Shown piece by piece: positions 1 through 9,600 of a stretch of 64,000 nt of DNA. The stretch comes from Lathyrus oleraceus (taxonomy: Eukaryota > Streptophyta > Magnoliopsida > Fabales > Fabaceae). The position numbers were made by a program, and so were the translations under genes. The DNA lies in the NCBI RefSeq assembly GCF_024323335.1, contig NC_066579.1, positions 249,667,575-249,731,574 of the forward strand, given 5' to 3'. The stretch's first letter is position 1, and every line of letters begins with the position of its first letter. The notes under the pieces were generated by a model, which worked only from the letters and a program-made list of their open reading frames with translations, searched no databases and was not told where the DNA came from.

Positions 1-90
1 CATGACTGGGTTAAGTCTTCGTTGTTGTTGCACTACTGGTTTGTGGTCAGCCTCCATTAAGATCTTGTGCATGCAAACAGTAGGGCTTAT
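1..90 (-). pseudogene. Athila-type reverse transcriptase, N-terminal start (partial, runs off the left edge)
   Basis: Read on the minus strand, this stretch encodes residues of the form ISPTVCMHKILME followed by a QQRRLNP-like segment. That is the usual beginning of the RT domain in Athila-type Ty3/gypsy elements. The rest of RT, RNase H and integrase would lie left of the window. The frame differs from that of the protease ORF next to it, and about forty residues normally found between the two are missing, so a frameshifting internal deletion separates them. RT would copy element RNA into DNA in the virus-like particle. This copy cannot make a joined Gag-Pol. The family call is good; the piece is short. 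Confidence 0.75.
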
Positions 91-94
91 ACCA

Positions 95-1471
95 TTAAGA
101 TCTTGGACATTTTTCTTTAGTGTCTAGAAATACATACTTCAGATTTGTTGGCAACTGCTTCAGATTCACCCCTTTTTTGGGTTCTTCCGTGACATCGGAT
201 GGTTGTGGTCTTAGATCTTCCCACCGGTGTGGTCTAGATCTAATCCATTCAGGTTGTTTTTCCATCAGAGCAAGCACCTCAGATTCTTCTTCATCTTCAT
301 TACTTTCAAAAATGGACAAGCTTAAGACCCGACTTAGAGGTGATCGGGGTCTCTGCTGGTCATTTTCTTGAGCAATTACTTGGTCGATTATCTTTATAAT
401 GTTGCTTGTGCCGACATCATCTTTGTATTGCATGGTATTCCTCACATCTATCTTTAACTCTTCATTATAGACCTTGAGGGTCATAGTTCCTTCCTCAATA
501 TCTATCATACACTGTCCTGTTTCCAAGAAAGGTCTTCCCAATATGAGAGGGATCTCCTCATCCTCTGGCATTTCCAAAATGACGAAGTCGACTGGAAAGA
601 CAAACTTGTCAATTTTTATAAGAGCATCTTCCATAATACCATAGGGTCGCCTAACAGAGCGATCCGCAAACTTAAGGGTCATTCGAGTATCTTGAACAGA
701 ACCGATGCCTAATTTCTTAAAGATGGACAGTGGCATCAAACTTACACTCGCTCCTAAGTCAATCAGAGCCTTCTTGATTTTTCGATCACCAATAGTGCAA
801 GGAATAGTAACCGATCCCCTGTCTTTCTTTTTCACTGGGATTTTAATGCCTTGGAGAACGACACTGCATGTTTTAGTCAGGATGATCGGTTCAGTATCAG
901 TGGAACGCTTCTTGGAAATTATGTCTTTCATGAACTTGGCATATATTGGCATTTGTTCCAATGCTTCAGAAAAAGGGATATTGATTTCGAGTTTTTTGAA
1001 CATCTCCATAAACTTCTCAAAATTCTTCTCATGTTGATTTTTCTTCTTCTGTCGTGGAGGGTAAGGAAGTTTGATTATGGGTTTATGAACCTTTTCCTTA
1101 TCCTGGACAGGAGGTGGTATTGCTTCTTCATCTTGGACTTTTGTTTCCTTGATTTCTAAATCCACCTCTATTAATCCATCTTTTTCTATATCATTTACCT
1201 CGGTTGACTTTCCACTTCGGGTTGTGACAGCGTTAATAGTGTTATGTTCCCGTGGATTTGTCACCGTACCACTAGGTAGGGTTCTAAGGGCTTGAGAGTT
1301 TGACGCTAACTGTTGTGATATTTGTCCCATCTGAACTTCAAGATTTTTGATGGAGGCTGTGGTGTTTTTCTAATTAGTCCTTGTTTCTTCTTGAAACTGT
1401 ATATTGTGGGCTGTTAACTTTTCAATGGCAATCTCCCATTCAGCCTTTTTAGGTGCCTGTTGTTGTTGTTG
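95..1471 (-). pseudogene. Athila-type gag C-terminal linker and aspartic protease (nonsense-interrupted)
   Basis: This is the same frame as the gag ORF at its right. It contains the pepsin-like retroelement protease, with the active-site segment ALIDLGASVSLMPL near codon 190 of the 411-codon open part, and the later PLILGRPFL motif. DLGAS in place of DTGAS is common in Athila proteases, as I recall, so I do not count it as damage. Upstream of the open part are an in-frame TAA at 1472-1474 and a TAG at 1370-1372, which cut the protease off from gag. The ORF closes at 95-97 just past a deletion that removed the region leading into RT. Its role would be maturation of the Gag-Pol precursor. It is defective here. 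Confidence 0.85.
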
Positions 1472-2659
1472 TTATTGTTGTTGCTGATACTGAGTCTGAT
1501 ATTGCCATGTACCTTGTTGCGGAACATTCCCTCTATGATCTTTCCAGGAGAAGTTTGGATGATTCTTCCAACCTGGGTTGTAAGTGTTAGAGTAGGGATT
1601 ATTCTGCTTCAAGAATTTGATCTCTTCAATTTGTTGGGGAGTCGCAAAGCAATAGACCGTATGATGAGGTCCATTACATATTTCACAAGTACTCGCATGA
1701 GCTGGCTGAACCTGTGCTATCTGTTGAGTACCTATATTCATAGCTTTCAACTTTTTGTCTACTTCGGCAGCAATAGTGTCTTCCAGACGGATTTTATTTG
1801 TCTCTAATTTAAGATCAATTACCTCGTCTGTCTGACTGGTACACCTGTCATATAGCTCTAGATGCTCATTAGCAGCTATTGCTTCAATAATCCTCTTGAT
1901 ACCAGTGGTTGTTGAGAAATTTGTTGAGCCACCGGCTGCTATATCAATCAACTGTTTTGTCTTTATTTTCAGCCCATTAATGAACATCTGCATTTGTTCT
2001 GTCTGATCCATATTATGAGTGGGACACGCGACTAAGATCCTTTTGAATCTTTTGTAAGTGTCTCCCAATGATTCCCCATCCTTCTGTTTGAAATTCAGAA
2101 TTTCATACTTATTTCTCAGGAATACTGATGCTGGAAAATACTCATTTAAGAATGCAGTTTCCATCTTCTCCCAGGAAGTGATACTACCGGCAGGGAGAGA
2201 ATATAACCATTCTTCCGCGTCTTCAGCTAAAGTGAACGGGAACATTCTTAAATTTTTTGCTTCATCAGTATGACCATCAATTTTCAGGGTGATGCTCATG
2301 GTCAGAAATCTCTGCAGGTGTTTGTTGGCATCTTCATTAACCTTTCCGGTGAAAGGTTTTCTTTCCAATTGATTGATCGTGCTAGGATGCAGTTGAAAAT
2401 TTATCACATTCACTGGTTGGTTAACAATGGTCAGTCGACCACCCGGTGCATTTGCACCTCCATAGTCACCTAGGAGTCTTTCCGGAGGTGGAGGAGGTGG
2501 AATTGGAGGAACTTCAGCCATTGGTTCCTTGACTTCTGGTTGATCCGAGGTACTTTCTTTTGTAGAATCCACTCTTTGTTCTCTGCGTCTTCTGTGAAGG
2601 GTTCTCTCGATCTCTGCGTCAAAAAGAATTTCAGCTGAGGGTTTTCCTCGCATACACAA
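1472..2659 (-). pseudogene. Athila-type Gag (capsid and nucleocapsid), open for 395 codons then stopped
   Basis: The ORF encodes a retrotransposon Gag. The capsid-like core has the block beginning FPFTLAEDAEEWLYSLP and the block EYFPASVFLRNKYEI. Near residue 330 there is a zinc-knuckle motif, CEICNGPHHTVYC, which binds element RNA. It is followed by the Athila-typical NPYSNTYNPGWKNHPNF stretch and a glutamine run. The first ATG lies about 95 bases inside the primer site, the expected spacing. The ORF ends at a TAA inside a CAA repeat run, consistent with a C-to-T change in a glutamine codon. The frame continues without shift into the protease, so the normal protein was longer. Confidence 0.88.
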
Positions 2660-2754
2660 ATTAGTAAATTATAAATGATAGAAAAATAATTTTATTACAG
2701 AGCAACAAAATTTTAATTGAAATAAAATTAAACTCTATATTTTTGGCAGTCCTT

Positions 2755-2767
2755 GGCAACGGCGCCA
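2755..2767 (-). other. Athila primer binding site (tRNA-Asp type)
   Basis: On the minus strand this reads TGGCGCCGTTGCC. It is complementary to the 3' end of plant tRNA-Asp(GTC), which ends in GGCAACGGCGCCA. It lies just inside the LTR end and upstream of gag, as a minus-strand DNA primer site must. Confidence 0.85.
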
Positions 2768-2773
2768 AAAACT

Positions 2774-3002
2774 TGATCGGGAAAATAGCAAGTGTGCTAT
2801 TTTGCCTTTTATAGTAATAATGGGGAAATTCCCCAAATGTCGATCTCAAGGACTGCACGTTAGTATTGAGTTTAAATTATCATTCAATTAAACAAAAAGT
2901 ATTAATTTGGTTTTTGAGTGTAAAAAGAAAATAATAAAAGGAAAGATAAAGAAATATGAAAATAAGGGTTTATAGAGAAAAAGGAACAATGCCAGGGAAG
3001 GT
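2774..3002 (-). mobile_element. Athila LTR stub, cut by insertion of E2
   Basis: This AT-rich sequence ends (minus strand) in CA six bases before the primer site, as an LTR should. Only the inner 230 bases are present because E2 begins at 3008. The remainder of this LTR should lie beyond the far end of E2, outside the window. Confidence 0.7.
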
Positions 3003-3007
3003 GTATG
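3003..3007. repeat. Presumed target-site duplication of E2 (one side only)
   Basis: The five bases GTATG touch the terminal TGTCGC (plus strand) of E2's LTR. The partner copy would be outside the window, so this is a prediction from position only. Confidence 0.4.
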
Positions 3008-3176
3008 TGTCGCAACTGGGCGAAAAACAATCGGCGAAAAAAGAAAACAGAAGAGTCGCCACCGTTCGTTATTTATCCCAAAGGAGGGAAAGGAAACGAT
3101 CGAAGAAAACCTGAAGAGAAGGAAAAGACAAGGTCTCGCAACCAAATCTTGGGAAGGTATTAGCACCCCTACGCAT

Positions 3177-3192
3177 CCGTAGTACTCTACGG
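3177..3192 (-). promoter_or_regulatory. E2 LTR hairpin with AGTA loop
   Basis: On the minus strand CCGTAG-AGTA-CTACGG forms a perfect 6-bp stem with a 4-base loop. It sits directly upstream of the conserved GGGGTGCTAATACC block. Equivalent hairpins occur in E1 and E3. Confidence 0.6.
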
Positions 3193-3269
3193 GATCCACT
3201 CTTGTTGTTCTAGTATAAACGGTGTAGGTATATCTAATGTACTATTTACTAAAAGAAGGTCAAAAGAAA

Positions 3270-3640
3270 ATGACTCACAAGGATATCGCATCCACTGCCT
3301 ACGTATCTCATCTGAGTATGAGAATCAGAGTCTTTGTAGCTCGGCTACCTATGGGTTAAAGAGAAGTGTGCTCGGTAAGACATCGCATCTTATGCCTACG
3401 TATCTCATCTGGAAAGAGAATCAGAGCAGAATATAGTTCAGCTAACTACGGAAACAAGGGTCTCGATTGCAACTAGGGCAAGAGAAAAGAATCGCAACAA
3501 GGGCGAAAGCAAGCGAGGATTAGCTGTTAGTCGTCAGTCAAACTCGGAAAGACATCACATCTCGTGCCTACGTATCTCATCTGAACATGAGAATCAGAGT
3601 TGTCGTAGTTCGGCTAACTAGGGGTTAAGGATTGCCATCT
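3270..3640 (-). repeat. Degenerate tandem repeat in the E2 LTR
   Basis: Three imperfect copies of a unit containing GCCTACGTATCTCATCTG and GAGAATCAGAG begin near 3290, 3390 and 3560. The spacing is uneven (about 100 and 170 bases). No coding potential is seen. Confidence 0.7.
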
Positions 3641-3986
3641 GAACATGGACTTACAAAGGAGGACACCGGCAGTGTCAAAGGAGAGTGGGCAATGTGTTCA
3701 ACGTCCTAGCAGTAGGTGTCGTAGCTCGCTGAATCGAGTCTTAGGCAGTTACCTCTTTGCAATAGAACTGATTGACATGCCACAAGATCGGAGACGCACG
3801 GAAGGTCTAAAAGGTGGGAAAGCTCTGCCCTAGTGTTGTCATGCAATATGGACTTATGTGTTAGGATTTACAAATGGGAATATCTGCCTAATGTTAGCAT
3901 GCAAAGAATAAGGGAATTCTATCTATGTTATCATACAAAGGGTTCTACCTAATGGGTACTACCTAAACGGAACAAGAGTCGACGGA

Positions 3987-3991
3987 TGGAG
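3987..3991. repeat. Target-site duplication of E1, left copy (TGGAG)
   Basis: TGGAG touches the TG start of the E1 5' LTR. The same five bases follow the CA end of the 3' LTR at 29156-29160. Confidence 0.95.
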
Positions 3992-4656
3992 TGTTATATC
4001 CTGATTTTGGTCCTGAATTTTTTTTCATCAATCATTCATTTTCTTTCCTCCTCATGACCATTTCATCCGGTCATAAATCTATCCACCTACACTGGTTGTT
4101 TAGACATTGCCACTACTTGCCATTCCATGACTATTAGATTTTTACCTCTCTATTTGGCTTTAGATATTTGATACATTTTGATAGAATCAGTTGGAATGTC
4201 ATTCTCATGTCTAAATCCAATCCATGTTTTGTCTCTCATGGAACATCATTTTCCCTTTCAAGGGGATTCCATCTATATACCATCTTATATTTCTATATCT
4301 CATGTTCAAATTTGCATTCACATTTTTTCATTCACATTGGAAAGCTTCCATTCATCCATACACATATTCATTCATATTTTAATTACTTCATTCATTTTTA
4401 CCACATCCACTCACTCACAACCGTCGTTCCCATGGCAAGTGGATTAACTCATAACCTTTAAACATCACCATTCAAATACATGAAGTCCACAAGATACAAG
4501 GAAAGGCTTCTTTTGACTTGCTACGAGAGACGCTAACTTTTTCATTCACAACAATGTCATATTCTTTACAAATCATAAGTTTGTCCAAAGCATACTTAAT
4601 TTACAAGAAAAAACAGTTGGCACTCAAATCTTTATTACAAGAGGGGGATACATTCA

Positions 4657-5349
4657 TTGTGCTTCATACATGGAGATTGCTATAAACATGCATTATTGTC
4701 CAAATCAAGCTGGATTGCAATTGGATGTGAAGATGGGACTGTGAGGCTGACTTGGTACTCTCCAGGTATTGAGAATTGGTCCACGTCAAAATTGCTTAGT
4801 GAGCATGTTGGTGGATCAGCTGTAAGATCAATTTGTTGCGTCTCAAAACTACACACCATTCCATCAGCTGCAATTACTGTACCTGATGACAGGAGCGAAC
4901 AAAATGTTGCTGATGTGGACAAAGATAATCCAACCTTCCTGATATCAGTAGGTGCAAAGCGTGTCCTAACTTCTTGGCTACTCAAAAGTACGAGGTTGAA
5001 GAACAAAACTAACTTCCACACTGATAATCAGCAAGATTCAAAAAAAGTTGATGGTCGACTTTTGTCAAGTTTGTCCTCTTCAATGACCTTCCAGTGGCTT
5101 TCCACTGACATGCCAACCAACTTGCAAAAATATCTCAAGGAAGATGGTGTGAATATTACTGCAAATTCTCTTCATCCAGGAACAATTGTCACCAACCTTT
5201 TCCGTCATAACAGTGCAGTGAACAGTCTGATAAATGTGATTGGGAAACCTGTGTTGAAAAATCCTCAGCAGGGAGTAGCTACAACAATGCTAAGTAGCAT
5301 TGCATCCACAAGTGAAGGAAGCAAAGAATGGAGCTTTGATGCAACTTGA
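4657..5349 (+). pseudogene. Captured gene fragments: WDR6-like WD40 piece fused to a TIC32/SDR-like piece (open chimeric ORF)
   Basis: One frame of 230 codons joins two unrelated pieces. Residues 1-150 or so, including [20 protein letters not shown] and [19 protein letters not shown], resemble the plant WDR6-type WD40 protein, a partner of a tRNA 2'-O-methyltransferase. Residues from about 155, including [20 protein letters not shown], resemble the C-terminal part of TIC32-type short-chain dehydrogenases, which use NAD(P)H. The SDR piece leaves its usual frame at its end ([12 protein letters not shown]). It lacks the SDR nucleotide-binding and YxxxK regions, and only a sliver of a WD40 propeller is present, so neither function can be retained. 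Homologies are from memory; the fusion itself is plain in the sequence. Confidence 0.6.
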
Positions 5350-5812
5350 TAGCAAAACTTTGGTGCAACTTGATCTTGAGCTTGTGCAGAAGTGAAATTG
5401 TTGCGATTGTGCAGAAACAATTTGATGAATTTGGCTGAAAATCAATTGACTGGTGCAGTTGCCAACAGAGTAGATCAAAACGAGAATTCTCAAAGGAAAG
5501 CCAGCCCTTACGCTCACACCACGTAACTCATTTCCTGTTTTAAATGTTAAGAACAATACATCAGCAAGATAATAACACAAATACAATAGTCAATGCCAAA
5601 AAACCAACAAAAAGCGGTAAAGGCACGTGGACGCTCTATCTAAACAATGCAAAATACGGATGGGCCAAATGGATCAACATCTTGAGGAGGTTCATTATCT
5701 TCTTAACAATACAATATAAGTCGTGGCAACAAAAGAAGTTCTCAAAGGAAAACAGTTGACTAGTTCCCTTCAATAATACAGCGCTTCAAAAGTACTTTCA
5801 AAAATCTGACTC
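5350..5812 (+). other. E1 LTR cargo of unrecognised origin
   Basis: No gene is recognised here. A 71-codon frame at 5544-5759 is open but has no recognisable motif. The stretch lies between two gene-like fragments and is repeated in the 3' LTR. Confidence 0.4.
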
Positions 5813-5814
5813 AA

Positions 5815-5905
5815 TTGCTGATTTCTTCACCATTGGTTCAAATTCTTCCTGCTGCTGTTGTTGCTCCAATGTATTTCTCTGGAAAAAATCAAGTTGGTGT
5901 CATCA
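5815..5905 (+). pseudogene. Short fragment resembling an ABCD-family ABC transporter (transmembrane domain)
   Basis: In one frame it reads PLVQILPAAVVAPMYFSGK and then VGVINQ. That resembles the membrane-domain segment of plant plastid/peroxisomal ABCD-type fatty-acyl transporters as I recall it. Only about thirty codons are present, so this is a relic. The same piece is in the 3' LTR at about 24303-24394. Confidence 0.45.
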
Positions 5906-6089
5906 ATCAGTGGATTCAATTGTAAGCTCAATTTTTCACCAGCGACTCCCATGGCTCAGCCTGCTGTGGCAATCTTGAGTCAAGGTTCTAATGCAAATGT
6001 GGTAAAACATGTACAACCAAATTATCAAATTAAGCCTGGTTTAAACATTTTCGAAAATCACAATCAAAGAAAATCCTAAAGAATAAAAA

Positions 6090-6235
6090 CAGCAGCAACA
6101 ATGATCAACCAGCATTTTCCGAAGATGATGATGATTTCGATGATGCTTTAGAGGATGAAGGTTTTTCTCTTGCAAAGAGTAAAAATAATCATAACAAGTC
6201 AAGATTCACCGGAGAATATTCTGAGTTTACAGATC
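6090..6235 (+). pseudogene. Acidic coding-like fragment, origin unknown
   Basis: One frame encodes FSEDDDDFDDALEDEGFSLA followed by a lysine/asparagine-rich part. The composition is that of a nuclear-protein exon, but I do not recognise the gene. It is also present in the 3' LTR. Confidence 0.35.
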
Positions 6236-6332
6236 CATTGGTTATCCTTTCAGCCATTCCCTGTATAACAGCAATAAGACCATCCAAAGCAAGAGTTACA
6301 CCAACAGACCATCCAATTGAGCCATATTGCAT
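6233..6332 (-). pseudogene. Antisense fragment resembling pyruvate decarboxylase
   Basis: The minus strand reads MQYGSIGWSVG then VTLA, very close to the thiamine-diphosphate-binding neighbourhood MQYGSIGWSVGATLG of plant pyruvate decarboxylase. The sequence after this no longer looks like that enzyme. It is opposite in orientation to the other fragments, which argues that the cargo was assembled from several sources. It is too short to be functional. Confidence 0.45.
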
Positions 6333-6639
6333 TTAGAAGTCATGCTTGTCACCAAAAAAAATTCAGCACTACAAACATAATAAAGAAAAGTTTTGGAAAA
6401 TACAACAAATTACACTCTTTCAACACTTACCCTAATCCCTTTTCTAGCATGCTGATAAACGACATCAATTCTCATGCTGCAGACCCTTACGCACCAGTAT
6501 TACCTGCTACTGAATCCAGATGTGTTTCCATATCTCATCAAGTGGAGCCATTGCAACCCTGTGACAATCAAAGCCAAAATCAAAACTTAGAATAAAAACC
6601 AAAACGACAAATGAAGTTGGATTCAAAACAGAAACCAAA

Positions 6640-7560
6640 GCTACCCTGCATAATTAAAAAAATGAATGACCATGTTTCAGTTCACTCAACCCAAATCATG
6701 ATCCAACCTTCTTTACTGAAAAACAAATTAATTTAGCAAGGCGTTAAAATTCCACAAGCAACCCAAAAAAGGAATCAAGACGAATTCAGAGTAAGAAAGT
6801 ATATGGATCGTATTACCTGTTCCAAATCAAATACCAAATGAGACAGACAAACTGTGAGCACCCTAAAGGACTTCCAAAGGGATACCCTTTTGATCTCCAT
6901 AGCCAAATCTGAAACCCTAACAGGGTGAGTATAAAAAAAAGGGGGCGGATACGGTTGAAGAGGAGGAAAAACCCTAATAATTCAGCGGCCGAAAAAACTG
7001 CTCAATAACAAAAAGGAGAGGTTAGCAAGAGTTCTGAAAAAAACCATTAGCATTAGCAAACTCAGAGAAAGAAGACGGTGGTACTACTGGTGGCCCTGTT
7101 TTCGAAATCCACTCCAAAAGATCGAAGAAGCAAGAAGTATAAGAGATTGTGTACCTGTTCATTCGTCTCCAAAACATCCCGATCCGATAAATATTCGCCT
7201 CTTCTTGTTCTTCGGCACCCAACGTCAACCTCTGTTTGGTTTAGGGTTCGTGATTGTAGTGATGTTGTTGACCTTAATTTCTGCTTGTTTTTGGGTGTTA
7301 GGTTCGTGTTAGGAGAGTTAGGTTTTATTTTTCGTATGGAGAAAAAAGTTGTGAGCTGAGATGAGGGAGGAGGAGTTGGGGAGGATATTTCCCATTCACT
7401 TTCTTTCCCTTTTCATTAGGACGAATTTCAGTAAAGAAGGTGATTGTTCGTTCTTTCCCACTTCCCCAAGGGTTTAATGCCTTCTTCGTTTCCCCAAGAG
7501 CATTAATGGCTCCCCATTCTCTTCCCCATGTGACCGTTGGGACTCTGTTTCCCACGCGTC
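6640..7560 (-). other. E1 LTR cargo resembling a gene 5' region on the minus strand
   Basis: On the minus strand there are ACCCTAAAC-like 5'-leader motifs, a short open stretch ending ETNEQ, then a GTACACAATC donor-like site and a TTTTTTCAG acceptor-like site. It looks like a first exon plus intron of some gene, but I cannot name it. A GGGGAAG-rich open frame lies at 7325-7555. All of this is copied in the 3' LTR. Confidence 0.3.
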
Positions 7561-8158
7561 TTCCTGCAGAATAGGAAGAGGCTCACCACAGATCCGGCCA
7601 TTTGGGTTAGTTAGGAAAATGGGTCTTCACCGACCTAGACCCATACTGTTTAAGATCCTTTATTTAGGTTGGGTTTTACTCTAAAATGACCCAGCAACCC
7701 ATCTTGTTTTAGTAGTGTTTTATTTATTTTAATTTATCTTGATCTATTTTTGTTTATATATTTAAGTTGTTGTTAAGGAAATAAGTGACCATAAGTGGCC
7801 GAGTGGAGAGAGAGCAATTTCACTTACTTTAGTGGGATGGGTTTGATACTTGGGAATAACATATCTTCATTTATTTTATTTTTTATGCTTGCTATTTTAT
7901 TTAATTTTTTTATAATTTCATACTATTTATTTTACCATTTTGTATCTTTTTATCTAGTCCTCCCTTTTTACGCTTGTTGATTTTATTCATTCCAGTTTAA
8001 CTGTTAATGTGTTGTAAATAATTTGTTTATTTATTTATTTATTTCGTTCGGTTTACTTTTGGGCATATTCTCCACGAACTCATACGCCATATCAATTTAA
8101 TTGACCAACACCTCAAACCTTCACATTAATCCTTCCGTTCAAACGTATCTTTTTTTAT

Positions 8159-8560
8159 TAAAATTCGAAGAAAAAGATTATCCTGGATGGAATATCCAGT
8201 CATAATCCCGAATATTATGCTCAAGCTGTAAGAGCTTGTAAGCCATAAATATTCGTCTTCTCTCCAAAATACCTGTAAATATCTCAAACCATCTTCTTAA
8301 TAAAATTTGAAGAAAAAGATTATCCTGGATGGAATATCCAATTATAATCCCGAATATTAGGCTCAAGCTGTAAGAGTTTGCAAGCCATAAATATTCGTCT
8401 TCCCTCTAAAACATTTGTAAATATTTGAACCTTTTCTTTAGGCAATATTGGAAAGAAACAGACTGCTTAGGTGGAATGTCCAGACGTAGTCCCGAATATT
8501 AGACCCAAGCTGTAAGAGCTTGCAAGTCACAAGTACTCGTCTTTCAAACTCCAAAATATT
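8159..8560 (+). repeat. Tandem repeat in the E1 5' LTR, about 142 bp, three copies
   Basis: Copies start near 8159, 8301 and 8442 and share GATTATCCTGGATGGAATATCC and the AAGCTGTAAGAG block. The third copy is the most diverged. The array is also at 27733-28135. Confidence 0.85.
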
Positions 8561-8581
8561 TAATTCCTATCTTAACCTCTT

Positions 8582-8850
8582 TCAATAAAGATGGAAATGG
8601 AACATGGTGTATACCGTGCACTCCTGAGATTAAGATTCGAGGTGGATGCCTCGCCAATCTTAGCTCTCACCATCATTTAAAATTGTCATTGCGGTTTCTT
8701 CAAACCCTTTCTCAATCAAATTCAAAACACTTAATCTTTATTAAACACTTTTGCCAATAAAGATGGAAATGGAACATGGTGTATACCGTGCACTCCTGAG
8801 ACTAGGATTCGAGATGGATATCTCGCTCATCCAAGTTCTCGCCATTACCC
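8582..8850 (+). repeat. Direct repeat in the E1 5' LTR, about 172-bp spacing, two copies
   Basis: Two copies of CAATAAAGATGGAAATGG plus the following 70 bases (GTATACCGTGCACTCCTGAG) start near 8582 and 8754. Confidence 0.85.
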
Positions 8851-9339
8851 AAAAATACATCCAACCAATCAAACTCTTTTCTCGCCGCCGTGCGATTAAT
8901 CAAAAATCTTTTCATAAACGAAAGACATCTTGTCTTAAGATGATGCAAGGCAATGTTTCGGCCATGATTGTTGAGTTGAGATAAGAGACGTTTTTCCGAA
9001 TGTTGATTTGTAAATCCATTCGATGTGTGGTACATGTCTGCTCCTCATCTGTTTTGGGTAAAACAATGTTTTCGTCGACTAATACAATATAGCTTTCGCT
9101 AAAATCGACCAACAAACAAGCATTTTCTACCCAGGACTACGTAAGCCTTGACTTCTCTATTGAGATACGTAGGAGCAGGATTTGTAAATCTTGTCAGACC
9201 CACTAATAAAGAAACTTAGGTTTAGTCCTTCGTCAAAAATCCAAAAACATTCCCCTCTCTTATATTCTTCCTTTCCCACCTAATAAATTAAAGCCTAACA
9301 TTTCAACTAACACTAATGCGCACAACTAACCTAATGGTT

Positions 9340-9357
9340 CCCGTTGAGTACAACGGG
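9340..9357 (+). promoter_or_regulatory. E1 5' LTR hairpin with AGTA loop
   Basis: CCCGTTG-AGTA-CAACGGG is a perfect 7-bp stem with the same AGTA loop as E2 and E3 but a different stem sequence. It stands just before GGGGTGCTAATACCTTCC. Confidence 0.65.
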
Positions 9358-9582
9358 CGTGAGGGGTGCTAATACCTTCCCCTTGCGTTATCGACTCCAA
9401 AACCCTAATTTGGTTGCGACGACCAATAATCATTGTCGTCTTGTCTTGGGTTTTATTGATATTTCCCCTTTCCTTTTTAGGAATAAATAAAGTTCAGTGG
9501 GACTCTGTTCAGTCCATCATTGTGAGCGTGCGATTGCGCTTCGCTTAGATCGTATCCCCATTTTTCATCGAGATGCGACAGA

Positions 9583-9600
9583 TGACGACTCTGCTGGGGA
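9583..9600 (+). other. E1 primer binding site (Tat type, mutated)
   Basis: TGACGACTCTGCTGGGGA begins two bases after the LTR. E3 has TGGCGACTCTGCTGGGGA at the same place, so E1 carries one change in the first three bases, which pair with the tRNA CCA end. Tat/Ogre elements are reported to use tRNA-Arg. I could not verify the tRNA here. Confidence 0.8.

Larger units (their letters stand above)
3008..3986 (-). mobile_element. E2 3' LTR, part 2 (inner half to the LTR end)
   Basis: On the minus strand this ends in GCGACA, the same terminus as the E1 and E3 LTRs. It also contains the conserved block with GGGTGCTAATACCTTCC and the GGGATAAATAACG motif found in the last 250 bases of the E3 LTR. No primer site follows the end, and the polypurine tract lies at the other end of the joined LTR (30216), so this is the 3' LTR. 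Confidence 0.85.
3992..9580 (+). mobile_element. E1 5' LTR (5589 bp)
   Basis: The boundaries are fixed by TG/CA, the flanking duplication and the primer site two bases further on. The first 500-650 bases and the last 2 kb look like ordinary LTR sequence. The middle (about 4650-7560) holds gene-derived fragments. Relative to the 3' LTR it lacks one segment of about 1.05 kb at about 6448 and has a different, shorter stretch near 6700. Confidence 0.95.

Noticed and set aside
851..1159. Plus-strand ORFs across the Athila gag-protease region
   Set aside because: They are antisense shadows of the minus-strand gag-protease frame.
2750..2770. A tRNA-Asp gene at GGCAACGGCGCCA
   Set aside because: Only the 3' end matches and there is no cloverleaf upstream. 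It is the Athila primer site.
7022..7555. Small minus-strand ORFs in the E1 LTR as host genes
   Set aside because: They are short, contain splice-like signals, and are repeated in the other LTR. I treat them as captured gene debris.
3987..7600. A Helitron, CACTA or Mutator element carrying the gene fragments inside the E1 LTR
   Set aside because: I looked for terminal inverted repeats, CACTA ends and a Helitron-type CTRR end with hairpin near the cargo edges and found none convincing. The capture mechanism stays open.
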